From Clostridia bacterium (GTDB lineage Bacteria > Bacillota > Clostridia > TANB77 > CAG-508): a DNA stretch of 64,000 nucleotides. The translations under genes and the position numbers were made by a program. This document shows, in pieces, positions 26,789-34,634 of this stretch; position 1 is the stretch's first letter; each line of letters begins with the position of its first letter. The stretch lies in NCBI GenBank assembly GCA_017517685.1, contig JAFWYK010000010.1:256499-320498 (forward strand), written 5' to 3'. The notes under the pieces are model-generated. The model had not been told where the DNA came from. It searched no databases and saw only the letters and a program-made list of their open reading frames with translations.

Positions 26789-26816
26789 GGGGGTCAGCTT
26801 CGGCTGACCCTTTTTG
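26789..26816 (+). terminator. UUCG-loop terminator after cassette B
   Basis: GGGTCAGC, TTCG tetraloop, GCTGACCC, then five T. This is a very stable classic terminator. Confidence 0.93.
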
Positions 26817-26867
26817 TTAATTTAAGAGTAACCCCCCGGTATAACCGGGGGTTTACTCTTAAATTAA
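26817..26867. repeat. Near-perfect 24-bp inverted repeat with 3-nt loop
   Basis: Arms at 26817-26840 and 26844-26867 match at 23 of 24 positions (one mismatch at 26832/26852), with an AT-rich base and a CCCCCGGT/ACCGGGGG tip. It lies between two other terminators. It may be a bidirectional terminator or the scar of an inserted element. Confidence 0.75.
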
Positions 26868-26872
26868 TAATA

Positions 26873-26900
26873 AACACCAGAAAAATTTTCTGGTGTTTTT
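26873..26900. terminator. Bidirectional terminator between cassette B and tetR
   Basis: AACACCAGAAAA pairs with TTTTCTGGTGTT with T-rich flanks on both strands. It serves mainly the minus-strand tetR gene, which ends 4 bp away. Confidence 0.85.
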
Positions 26901-26903
26901 GTT

Positions 26904-27503
26904 TTATATTAAGGATTTTTTTATCATAGAAATTACTTCATGTTTCATAATATCATAATTGATTTCGTCGTGCTTATGATATACGATTTCATGACATAAA
27001 TTTTCTACTATACCGATAATAAGGTGAATTTTTTCTCTTGCATTTTCTATTATAATATTATTTTTTATTAGTGTTTGTTCAATTTTTGAAGTTAGCTTAA
27101 ATTCAGATTCCTTAAAGATTGCAGCAACATCTTCATCTAAATGAGTCATAGCCATTAATTCTTCGTGAGCTTTTTTTGAAATAGTGTGATTTTTTATAAA
27201 TGAATCGATTAAAGTATTTAATATTTCTTCTATAGAAACATTTGATAAATTATTTTCTTCTATTAAATCAAACATAGGAAATAAGATTCCATGAGAATAA
27301 TTTTTAACACCTTCTATAAAAATATCTTTTTTATCATTAAAGTATTGATAAATGATTCCAGTTGAAACATTAGCAGCTTTTGCGATATCTGGAGTAGATA
27401 TGTTGTAATATCCTTGCTCACAGATAAGTTCAAAACCTTTTTCAATTATTTTATTTCTTTTCTCAATAGATCTTTTTTGAGTTGGCATTCTTGTTTCTGA
27501 CAT
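26904..27503 (-). CDS. TetR-family transcriptional regulator
   Basis: The N-terminal TetR helix-turn-helix is clear: RNKIIEKGFELICEQGYYNIST, then PDIAKAANVSTGIIYQYFNDKKDIF (about residues 13-58). The C-terminal ligand domain is helical. The start at 27503 (MSETRMPTQK) is chosen for its GAGG site 8-9 nt upstream; the longer open frame runs into the divergent promoter. The 199-residue length is typical. It is divergent from feoAB with a shared 154-bp intergenic region, so it may control iron uptake or itself. Confidence 0.9.
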   Translation of the reverse strand: MSETRMPTQKRSIEKRNKIIEKGFELICEQGYYNISTPDIAKAANVSTGIIYQYFNDKKDIFIEGVKNYSHGILFPMFDLIEENNLSNVSIEEILNTLIDSFIKNHTISKKAHEELMAMTHLDEDVAAIFKESEFKLTSKIEQTLIKNNIIIENAREKIHLIIGIVENLCHEIVYHKHDEINYDIMKHEVISMIKKSLI

Positions 27504-27586
27504 ATTTTTCACCTCGCTTTGATTATTATACAACGATATAGAAAAAAAAGCAAATCTAATATGTGAAAAAACATTCATATTTATTA

Positions 27587-27615
27587 TTGACAAATAAAAT
27601 TTTGAAATATATAAT
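27587..27615 (+). promoter_or_regulatory. Promoter of feoAB
   Basis: Perfect TTGACA (27587-27592), 17-nt spacer, perfect TATAAT (27610-27615). Imperfect dyads built on ATGTGAAA/TTTCAT-like sequence lie on both sides (about 27560-27583 and 27625-27643) and could be operators for the divergent TetR protein. Confidence 0.75.
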
Positions 27616-27657
27616 CATAATAGAAATGTGAAATAAGTTTCATAAAAGGAGGCTTGG

Positions 27658-27906
27658 ATGAAAAAAGATAATAACAAAATGATGCTTTCTGATTTAGAAA
27701 TTGGAGAAAAAGCTAAAATTATAAAATTACATGAAACAAATAAAGAAATAAAAAGACATTTGCTTGATATGGGAATGACTAGAGGGGTTTTGGTGACTGT
27801 TAAAAGAAAAGCTCCAATGGGAGATCCTATAGATATTTCTTTAAGAGATTATGAGCTTTGCATTTGTAAAGCTGACTTAAGTAAAATAGAAGTGGAGGTA
27901 GTTTAA
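27658..27906 (+). CDS. feoA: Ferrous iron transport protein FeoA
   Basis: A small SH3-like protein of 82 residues that supports FeoB. Typical motifs are LSDLEIGEKAKIIKL, then HLLDMGMTRGVLVTVKRKAPMGDP and ISLRDYELCICKADLSKIEV. It has a strong AAGGAGG site and overlaps the feoB start by one base, so translation is coupled. Confidence 0.93.
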   Translation: MKKDNNKMMLSDLEIGEKAKIIKLHETNKEIKRHLLDMGMTRGVLVTVKRKAPMGDPIDISLRDYELCICKADLSKIEVEVV

Positions 27907-30017
27907 TGAAAATAGGTTTAGTAGGAAATCAAAATAGTGGAAAAACTACACTTTTTAATCTTCTAACAGGAATGAATGCAAAAATAGGAAATTGGCCAGG
28001 GGTTACTATAGAAAAAAAGACGGGTAAAATAAAAAACACAGATTTTGAATTAACTGATTTGCCAGGTATTTATTCTCTTAGTCCATATAGTATAGAAGAA
28101 GAAATATCAAGAAAATATATTTTTGATGAAAAGCCAGATGTAATAATTAATATTATTGATAGTACTGTATTAGAAAGAAGTTTATATTTAACGACTCAAC
28201 TTTTAGAAATTGATTCAAAAGTAATTATTGCGTTAAATATGGCAGATATACTAGAGAAAAAAGGTATACAAATAGATGTAAAAAAACTAGAAAATGAACT
28301 TGGATGCAAAGTAGTTAAAATATCAGCATTAAAAGAGACTGGTATTGATGAACTTGTTGAAGAAATAAAAAAATTAGATAATAAAAAAGAAATAAAAATA
28401 TTTGATGATGTATTAGAAAATGCTATTACAAATGTTAAAAAACAATTTTCAAAAGAGGAAATTAATAAAAGATTTGTAGCAATAAAATTATTAGAAGATG
28501 ATAAGAGATTTATTGATAAAACAAGTATAAAAGTAAAAGAAGTTCAAGTTGAGATTTCTAAGAATTATGATACTGATTTAGAAGAAATAATAGCTACAGA
28601 AAGATATAATTTTATAGAAAAGGTAAAAGAAAAAACATTTAAGAAAATAAAAACAGAAGAATCTGTTTCAAGTAAATTAGATAAAATATTTTTAAATAAA
28701 TGGCTAGCATTTCCAATATTTGTTGTAGTGATGTTTTTAGTTTATTATTTATCAGTAGGTGTGATAGGAAGTTATACAGTTGATTTTGTTGGAGGATTGA
28801 TGGAGTCTGTTGGAGAATTTGCTGGAACATACTTAGAAGATTTTGGAACATCTGAATGGGTAAATAGTTTAGTAGTTGATGGAATTATTGCTGGAGTTGG
28901 AGCTGTCTTAGGATTTGTACCACAACTTATAATATTATTTATTCTTATATCAATACTAGAAACAACAGGATATATGTCTAGAATAGCTTTACTTTTAGAT
29001 AAATTATTTAGAAAAATTGGTTTAAGTGGAAAAAGTTTAATTCCATTTATTGTAGGGTCAGGATGTAGTGTTCCTGGAATAATGGGGACAAGAATTATAG
29101 AAAATCAAGATGAAAGAGAAATGACAACAATCCTTACGCCATTTATTCCATGTAGTGCTAAATTACCAATTATAGCATTATTTGCGGGATACTTTTTTGG
29201 AGAAAATTCAGGATTTGTATCAGCATCGTTATACTTTTTCGCTATATTAGTAATAATAATTAGTGCACTTATAATGAAGAAATTCATTTATAAAAATACA
29301 AGTAGTACATATATATCAGAACTTCCAGAATATAAATTACCAAGTGTAAAATATGTTGCTAAAGATGTATGGGATAAAATAACAGCTTTTATAAAAAGAG
29401 CTGGAAGTGTAATTTTAATTTGTTCAATTATTATTTGGACTTTATCATCATTTTCGTTTAAGTTTGAATATGGTGTAGATATAGAAGAGTCAATGCTTGC
29501 ACAAATTGGTAATACAATATCATGGATATTTGAACCAATGCTTGGTATAAGATCTTGGGGAGCGACTGTATCTGCAATTCAAGGGTTAGTTGCAAAAGAA
29601 CAAGTTGTGTCTTCGATGGCTGTAATAAATGGACTAGCCGATGATGTAGATACAGGAAAGGAAATATTTAGTGAATCTGGAGTATTCGGATTCTTTACTG
29701 CTGCATCAGCATATAGTTTTATGGTATTTAACTTATTTTCTGCACCATGTTTTGGAGCTATTGGTGCAATGAAACGTGAACTTGGTGGAACAAAGAAAAT
29801 GTTAAAAGCAGTAGGTTTCCAAACAATATTTGCATGGATTTTAGCAACTATTGTATATCAAGTAGGAAGTAGAATAGAAAGTGGAGTAATTAATATTTCG
29901 AATGTAATTGTAATAGGAATAATAGTTATATTAGTAATTGCAATAGTTATTAACAGATCAAAAGAAAGTGAATGTTCTTCTTGTCCATATAGTAAAGATT
30001 GTAATAGTAAAAAATAG
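27906..30017 (+). CDS. feoB: Ferrous iron transporter FeoB
   Basis: GTP-driven Fe(II) importer of the cytoplasmic membrane. The N-terminal G domain has G1 GNQNSGKTTLFN (residues 7-18), DLPGIYSL near 53 and NMADILEKKG near 117. A helical linker follows to about 265. The membrane domain has Gate motifs (GSGCSVPGIMGTR; FIPCSAKLPI). A short Cys-containing tail (CSSCPYSKDC) ends the protein, as in many clostridial FeoB. The length of 703 residues is normal. Confidence 0.97.
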   Translation: MKIGLVGNQNSGKTTLFNLLTGMNAKIGNWPGVTIEKKTGKIKNTDFELTDLPGIYSLSPYSIEEEISRKYIFDEKPDVIINIIDSTVLERSLYLTTQLLEIDSKVIIALNMADILEKKGIQIDVKKLENELGCKVVKISALKETGIDELVEEIKKLDNKKEIKIFDDVLENAITNVKKQFSKEEINKRFVAIKLLEDDKRFIDKTSIKVKEVQVEISKNYDTDLEEIIATERYNFIEKVKEKTFKKIKTEESVSSKLDKIFLNKWLAFPIFVVVMFLVYYLSVGVIGSYTVDFVGGLMESVGEFAGTYLEDFGTSEWVNSLVVDGIIAGVGAVLGFVPQLIILFILISILETTGYMSRIALLLDKLFRKIGLSGKSLIPFIVGSGCSVPGIMGTRIIENQDEREMTTILTPFIPCSAKLPIIALFAGYFFGENSGFVSASLYFFAILVIIISALIMKKFIYKNTSSTYISELPEYKLPSVKYVAKDVWDKITAFIKRAGSVILICSIIIWTLSSFSFKFEYGVDIEESMLAQIGNTISWIFEPMLGIRSWGATVSAIQGLVAKEQVVSSMAVINGLADDVDTGKEIFSESGVFGFFTAASAYSFMVFNLFSAPCFGAIGAMKRELGGTKKMLKAVGFQTIFAWILATIVYQVGSRIESGVINISNVIVIGIIVILVIAIVINRSKESECSSCPYSKDCNSKK

Positions 30018-30022
30018 ATTTA

Positions 30023-30052
30023 TAGCGAGATAATTTATCTCGCTATTTTTTT
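30023..30052 (+). terminator. Terminator after feoB
   Basis: TAGCGAGATAA pairs with TTATCTCGCTA, followed by a T-run. The third GC-richer cassette begins immediately beyond it on the opposite strand. Confidence 0.92.
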
Positions 30053-30053
30053 A

Positions 30054-30096
30054 CCAAAAAAAACGCTGTGCTACAGCGCGATTACTATAGCACAGC
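30054..30096 (-). terminator. Terminator of the amber-interrupted cassette C
   Basis: GCTGTGCTA (30065-30073) and TAGCACAGC (30088-30096) form a perfect 9-bp stem, with a T-run on the minus strand. Confidence 0.85.
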
Positions 30097-30105
30097 TAAA
30101 AACTC

Positions 30106-30411
30106 TTACCAAGAAACTCTAAAATAAGGTGCGTCATCTTTCGGAGTGTTGATATATACGGTAAAGCCAAGCTCTTTGAGCTATGTTAATTGGCCACCGT
30201 TAATGTACGCTTCGAAGAAATAGGCGCATTTTTCACCTTTTTCAGCTCTGACTTTGATTTTCTTGAAGATTTCTTCGTCAGGTAATGTGGTCCATTTTTT
30301 GGACGCTAACTTTTGGGCTTCATCGGCAGAGATGATATATTCTGGATGAGCCTACTGGTTCACATTAATGCTTTCTTGAGTGTTTTTTTGATTGTTTTTA
30401 AATTTAAACAT
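30106..30411 (-). pseudogene. Cassette C: small phage-like ORF interrupted by two in-frame TAG codons
   Basis: The minus-strand frame has AAGGAGG, 7 nt, then ATG (30411), runs 102 codons and ends TAA (30106-30108). It has no frameshift, but two TAG codons at codon 20 (30352-30354) and codon 77 (30181-30183). Reading them as Gln gives plausible sequence (NVNQ-Q-AHPEY; GGQLT-Q-LKELGF). The end, LKELGFTVYINTPKDDAPYF then RVSW, resembles many small phage proteins closing with a K-LGY/F...SW motif. Promoter, leader and terminator are all intact. It is either a pseudogene with two CAG-to-TAG transitions or a gene from a TAG-recoded element. Neighbouring genes use TAG as stop. Confidence 0.7.
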
Positions 30412-30418
30412 AGAGAGA

Positions 30419-30484
30419 CCTCCTTAGTATTGTAATCCGGAGGCTGCACCTCCGAATCGTCTAAAATGTGGATAACGGACGTGC
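30419..30484 (-). promoter_or_regulatory. Candidate translational RNA switch in the leader of cassette C
   Basis: On the minus strand GCACGTCCG (30476-30484) can pair with CGGAGGTGC (30446-30454) at 8 of 9 positions. CGGAGG (30449-30454) pairs perfectly with CCTCCG (30438-30443). CCTCC is also complementary to the Shine-Dalgarno AAGGAGG (30419-30425). This is the same order of alternative pairings as in cassette A, built from different bases. Confidence 0.45.
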
Positions 30485-30509
30485 AACATAAAATTTATGT
30501 TACTGGACT

Positions 30510-30538
30510 ATTATAGCATGCTAAATTATAAAATGCAA
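30510..30538 (-). promoter_or_regulatory. Promoter of cassette C
   Basis: Minus strand: TTGCAT (30533-30538), 17-nt spacer, TATAAT (30510-30515), preceded by TGC as an extended -10. Confidence 0.75.
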
Positions 30539-30624
30539 CACTTTTTGCGAAATTATGTAAATTAATTTAAGCTACAACGTCTCTAATTAAAAGGAAAAGA
30601 ATATAGGTGGTATTTTTATGTAAA

Positions 30625-30651
30625 ATAAAAAGAGGAAGATTACTTCCTCTT
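30625..30651 (-). terminator. Terminator of the minus-strand anchored-protein gene
   Basis: AAGAGGAAG (30630-30638) pairs with CTTCCTCTT (30643-30651). T-run on the minus strand. Confidence 0.85.
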
Positions 30652-30667
30652 AAAATGATTATATTAT

Positions 30668-31312
30668 TTAAAATTCAGAAATTACTAGTTTGTTATTTTC
30701 TAATATTAAAGTAACTTTTCCTTTATAGTAACAATCTTCTTCAGTAGCTGTACCTGGTTCATTAATGAAATGATCATACATTTCATCATCTCTAAATGTT
30801 ACGTTAAAAATGTATTCATTATCTTTACTACCAAATAATTCAACTTTACTTATACTTGTTGGAACTAATCCCATAGCTATATATTTATAACCAACATTTC
30901 CATCAACGTTTATATAACCAGAAAAGTTATCCTCAAAATATTTTTCACTAACATAATTAAGCATTGCTGATTTAAAATCATCATATTTAACATTTGATTT
31001 TATATAAGCGTTGCTTCCAGGATTTTTTAAACATTGTGCATCTAAGTTGTCTTTTGTATCAAGTCCAAGCTCTGCTAATAAATAAGGCATAGGGCCTACA
31101 TCAGGTGTTTCATAATCAGCTAATTTAACATATTTTTCTAATACAGCTTTAGCTTTTGAAATTGCTTCGTCCTCAGTAAGTGCTGTTTCTGGTGGTGTTA
31201 AATCGTCAATTGTATTATTTAAATTAAAAATATAAGAACCCATTATTGCAATTATTACAAGTGCTGCTAGTAATAATAGAAATAATAAAGTTTTTGATTT
31301 GTTTTCGTTCAT
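30668..31312 (-). CDS. Membrane-anchored extracytoplasmic protein, paralogue of the gene at 33298
   Basis: The N-terminus is cytoplasmic and short, followed by one membrane helix (about 9-27) and an extracytoplasmic domain of about 185 residues. Shared with the protein at 33298-34056 are an EDEA...LLxKY-type helix, a LGL-T...NIDA/NLDA segment, NVKYEDFK/NVKYDDFK followed by a ML, then YFxDxFSxY. No enzymatic motif is seen. It has an AGGAGG site and is monocistronic. The function is unknown; the conserved core suggests a sensor or binding domain. Confidence 0.75.
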   Translation of the reverse strand: MNENKSKTLLFLLLLAALVIIAIMGSYIFNLNNTIDDLTPPETALTEDEAISKAKAVLEKYVKLADYETPDVGPMPYLLAELGLDTKDNLDAQCLKNPGSNAYIKSNVKYDDFKSAMLNYVSEKYFEDNFSGYINVDGNVGYKYIAMGLVPTSISKVELFGSKDNEYIFNVTFRDDEMYDHFINEPGTATEEDCYYKGKVTLILENNKLVISEF

Positions 31313-31463
31313 AAGTTCCTCCTTAAGTTTTCTTATAAAATAATTTTATATATAAATTTTAAAGTTTTCAATACATAATTGTGAAAGTTAAATGTATTTT
31401 ATTGAGAATAAAAAGTTTTTGTGATATAAGTAATTTAACTTATTAAAATATGTGGAGGATTAT

Positions 31464-32192
31464 ATGAAAAAATTTTTAAATTATGTAGTTATTATGTTTG
31501 TTTTAATTACATCTTTAGTTGTTTTAACTGGTTGTGGAAATAACCAAACACAAGAATTGGTTGATGTAGAAGTAGCTGTTAATGAAAATGAAGAAGTAGT
31601 TGAAGAAGGTGTTGTAGAATCAACAGGAGATGGCAATTTTGATGGATTATATGTGGCTCAAAGTAAAGATGATCCTATGGAAGGTCTTGCTATAATTCCT
31701 ACTTCAGATAGTGGTGCTGATAAAGTTGTATTTATTAAAGATTCATCAGGATCTGGTTGTACAAGAGTTGGAAAAGAAGATATTAATGGCGATAAAATGT
31801 CACAAGAACTTGCAAATGAAATATTTACTATAACAGATGTAGGTACAAATGTAAAAATAGAACATCCAATGTTTACATTAGGAGAAGAAGTAGAAATGAT
31901 TCCAGAAACAGCAGAATTTTGTGGAATATATGAAAAAGAAGAGACTGTACTAGTTGTATTTAAAGATGCTAACGGATATATAACTGTAGCATATATCAAT
32001 ACAAGATATGATACTTCAACATGTTTAACATTTGCGGATTATACAATAACTGGAAATGTTTTAGAGGGTAAAGATGATGTATATTCAGAACCAATTAAAT
32101 TAACTTTAAATGGAGATACAATATCTGTTGAAATAAAATCTGAAGATGCAAGATGGAATAGCGCAAATACAGATTTTACACTTATGAAATAA
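31464..32192 (+). CDS. Lipoprotein, unknown function
   Basis: A type II signal peptide (MKKFLNYVVIMFVLITSLVV) ends in the lipobox LTGC, so Cys near residue 24 would be lipidated. An acidic linker rich in V and E follows, then a beta-rich domain of about 190 residues with no recognised motif. The start at 31464 is chosen over the GTG at 31452 because GGAGG lies just upstream. It is monocistronic, closed by a terminator, and sits among other surface-anchored proteins. Confidence 0.82.
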   Translation: MKKFLNYVVIMFVLITSLVVLTGCGNNQTQELVDVEVAVNENEEVVEEGVVESTGDGNFDGLYVAQSKDDPMEGLAIIPTSDSGADKVVFIKDSSGSGCTRVGKEDINGDKMSQELANEIFTITDVGTNVKIEHPMFTLGEEVEMIPETAEFCGIYEKEETVLVVFKDANGYITVAYINTRYDTSTCLTFADYTITGNVLEGKDDVYSEPIKLTLNGDTISVEIKSEDARWNSANTDFTLMK

Positions 32193-32211
32193 TAATTAAA
32201 AATAGTATAAG

Positions 32212-32241
32212 AGATTGAAGAAAAAACTTCAATCTTTTTTT
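32212..32241 (+). terminator. Terminator after the lipoprotein gene
   Basis: AGATTGAAG / CTTCAATCT 9-bp repeat followed by seven T. Confidence 0.92.
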
Positions 32242-32323
32242 ATTACAAAATGGTAAAGAATATTGTTTAAAAAAATACTATATGATATGATTTTAATAAT
32301 ATTATACAAAAGGGGAAATAAAT

Positions 32324-33238
32324 ATGAGTGATAAAAAACCATTTAAAGTTGATTTAGCAACAGTTACATTAGTTGCAGTATTATTGATTGCATTTATTGT
32401 AATATTATTTTGCTTAATTTCAAAATTTTATAATAGAATGCAATTAGCAACAGATAAAGTTGCAACATTGAATGATAAAATAGAAGTAATTTCTTCTGAA
32501 AAAAAACCAGTAGTAATAGAACCATTAGATATATATTCTGATGTTGTTAGAAGATTATTTGATATAGTAGAAATGAATAATTTCTCTATGGAAATTGAAA
32601 ACTTTCATAGAGATGGAACAGTAACAGTTAATGAACTAGATAATACTGCAAGATTACTTACAATTTTTAATGAATGTTTTGTAAGAGGATTAAGTGTTAC
32701 AAATCCTGATATTCATGGATGGGGAGATATTTATAAAAAAGATATCGAAGAAGTTGCAAAAGAAATATTTGGGGAGAATACTAAATTAGATTATGTCGAT
32801 ATTTTAGATATGGGTTTAGAATTTACATATGATGAAAATGAAGAAAAATATGTAACAGAAATTAATAAAGAAACGGGTGGAGTTCTTCCAAATGTTAAAG
32901 ATATGTATGAAGTAATATACGCTGAAAAAATTGATAATAAAGTATATGTATATAATAGATATGCAAGAGTATATGGAAGAGCTAATGTAAAAAATGATCC
33001 AGTTGGAATATATGGTTCATCAGATAAAAAGATAGTAATTGATGATAAAATTTCAAGAGATAATTTATCAGAAGTGCTTTCTAGATATTTTGCTGAAGGA
33101 CCACAATATATGTTAGAAGAAGAAATGTTTTCTTTAAGATCACAATATAGAGATAGTGTTCCAACATATAGACATGAATTTGAATTAAATACTGATGGAA
33201 CAACATATAAATGGTTAAGCAGTTCAAAAGCATATTAA
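32324..33238 (+). CDS. Single-pass membrane protein, unknown function
   Basis: The 304-residue protein has a short cytoplasmic N-terminus, one membrane helix (about 13-35), a short coiled segment and an extracytoplasmic alpha/beta domain. No family motif was recognised. It has an AAGGGGA site. Topology and composition resemble the two paralogous anchored proteins on either side, but the conserved NVKYEDFK core is not present, so homology is unproven. Confidence 0.7.
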   Translation: MSDKKPFKVDLATVTLVAVLLIAFIVILFCLISKFYNRMQLATDKVATLNDKIEVISSEKKPVVIEPLDIYSDVVRRLFDIVEMNNFSMEIENFHRDGTVTVNELDNTARLLTIFNECFVRGLSVTNPDIHGWGDIYKKDIEEVAKEIFGENTKLDYVDILDMGLEFTYDENEEKYVTEINKETGGVLPNVKDMYEVIYAEKIDNKVYVYNRYARVYGRANVKNDPVGIYGSSDKKIVIDDKISRDNLSEVLSRYFAEGPQYMLEEEMFSLRSQYRDSVPTYRHEFELNTDGTTYKWLSSSKAY

Positions 33239-33243
33239 AATAA

Positions 33244-33273
33244 AAAGGTCTTTAGCTTGTTAAAGGCCTTTAA
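33244..33273 (+). terminator. Hairpin between two anchored-protein genes
   Basis: AAAGGTCTTTA / TAAAGGCCTTT imperfect repeat without a clear T-run. It may be a weak terminator or an RNA processing site. Confidence 0.4.
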
Positions 33274-33297
33274 ACAAAAGAAAAGGAGAAATCTATT

Positions 33298-34056
33298 GTG
33301 GAAAGAAAAAAATTAGTATCAATACCTTTGTGGGTAATAATGCTTTTTGTGGTAATGGCAATATCAGTAGGCGTTTTAATCAATGGAATGTTTTTTGCGG
33401 AACCAGTTGTAACAAAGAAAGAAACGAACTATGTTGATGATAAATTATTTGGTGCTATAAAAAGTTTTGAAAATGCAATTGTAAATGAAATTGAAAAAAG
33501 TGAAGTAGCTGCAGAATCTAATATGTATGTAAATACAATTACTGATCCTGTTATTGCAAAAAATACAGAAGATGAAGCAAGAAATTTATTAACAAAATAT
33601 ATTGGAACATATTCAAGATTTGAGAATAATAATGTTGGAGTATTTCCAGAATTGTTAATATTACTTGGACTTGAAACAGAAGCTAATATTGATGCTTTAT
33701 ATAATAGTTCTAACGCAGCTTATGCTAAGCTAACTACAAACGTAAAGTATGAAGATTTTAAAAGAGAAATGTTAAAAATGATGACAGAAGATTATTTTAA
33801 TGATGTTTTTTCTAATTATGAAAATAATAATGGCTATGTTGTGGTAGATACTGGTGCAGGTGGATATGCACCACTAGAATTTGATGATTTGGTTTGCGTT
33901 GGTTATGATGATGATAATTTAACATATATGTATGATGTTAGAATAAAAGATATTGAAATATTTGATAGTGAACCAGAGAGTGAAGATGCATTTTTTAATG
34001 TTGAAGTAACATTAGTAAGAAATGGAGATCTTTTAGTAATAGATAATATTGAATAA
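33298..34056 (+). CDS. Membrane-anchored extracytoplasmic protein, paralogue of the gene at 30668
   Basis: It starts at GTG after AAGGAG. A membrane helix (about 9-30, VIMLFVVMAISVGVLI) is followed by about 220 extracytoplasmic residues. The domain from about residue 95 is clearly related to the minus-strand gene at 30668-31312: EDEARNLLTKY, ELLILLGLETEANIDALY, NVKYEDFKREML, YFNDVFSNY. The function is unknown. Duplicates in the same region suggest local expansion of a small surface-protein family. Confidence 0.75.
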   Translation: MERKKLVSIPLWVIMLFVVMAISVGVLINGMFFAEPVVTKKETNYVDDKLFGAIKSFENAIVNEIEKSEVAAESNMYVNTITDPVIAKNTEDEARNLLTKYIGTYSRFENNNVGVFPELLILLGLETEANIDALYNSSNAAYAKLTTNVKYEDFKREMLKMMTEDYFNDVFSNYENNNGYVVVDTGAGGYAPLEFDDLVCVGYDDDNLTYMYDVRIKDIEIFDSEPESEDAFFNVEVTLVRNGDLLVIDNIE

Positions 34057-34061
34057 TTTAA

Positions 34062-34098
34062 AACCTTAGAGACCAATAATCTCTAAGGTTATTATTTT
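34062..34098 (+). terminator. Terminator before tsaE
   Basis: ACCTTAGAGA / TCTCTAAGGT perfect 10-bp repeat with a T-rich tail. Confidence 0.88.
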
Positions 34099-34175
34099 AT
34101 GTAAAACTCTTTTAAAAAGTTTATAAATATGTTATACTGTATGTTGTTAAAGAAATGTATAAAGGAAAAAAAGAT

Positions 34176-34616
34176 ATGTATATAAAAACAAATTCAGAGA
34201 AAGAAACAATTGAATTAGGTAAAAGGATTGCTAAGAATTTACAAAAAGGTACAGTTATTGTTTTAACAGGAGATTTAGGGTCTGGTAAAACAAAATTAAC
34301 AGAAGGAATTCTTACATATTTTGGACTTCAAGATGAGATATCAAGTCCAACTTTTACAATAGTAAATGAGTATAATACGGAAAAACTAGATATATTCCAT
34401 TTTGATGTATATAGATTAACTGAAATAGATGAATTTATAGCTATTGGTGGAGAAGAGTATTTTGAAAGAGGTGCTAGTATAATTGAATGGGGAGAAATAA
34501 TTGAAGAACTTCTTCCTAAAGATTATATTAAAATTACTTTTTCAAGAAATTTAGATGAAGAAAATGTTAGAGATATAAATATTGAATGTTTTGGAAATAC
34601 AAAAATAGATATATAG
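34176..34616 (+). CDS. tsaE: tRNA t6A biosynthesis ATPase TsaE
   Basis: TsaE works with TsaB-TsaD to place threonylcarbamoyl on A37 of ANN-decoding tRNAs. P-loop VLTGDLGSGKTKLTEGI near residue 32, SPTFTIVNEY near 60 and IIEWGEIIEELLP near 107 identify it. The start at 34176 is favoured because AAAGGA lies about 9 nt upstream; the ATG at 34155 lacks a site. It is 146 residues. It is followed by tsaB and rimI, but tsaD is not next. Confidence 0.95.
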   Translation: MYIKTNSEKETIELGKRIAKNLQKGTVIVLTGDLGSGKTKLTEGILTYFGLQDEISSPTFTIVNEYNTEKLDIFHFDVYRLTEIDEFIAIGGEEYFERGASIIEWGEIIEELLPKDYIKITFSRNLDEENVRDINIECFGNTKIDI

Positions 34617-34634
34617 TTTGGAGGAATAGGCAAA

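Noticed and set aside
27504..27593. 30-residue N-terminal extension of the TetR protein
   Set aside because: It would cover the feoAB -35 region and lacks a ribosome site; the MSETRMPT start has one.
30106..30411. Idea that the whole genome reads TAG as Gln
   Set aside because: ffh, khpA, tsaE, radA and others in the window end at TAG at the expected length, so host code is standard.
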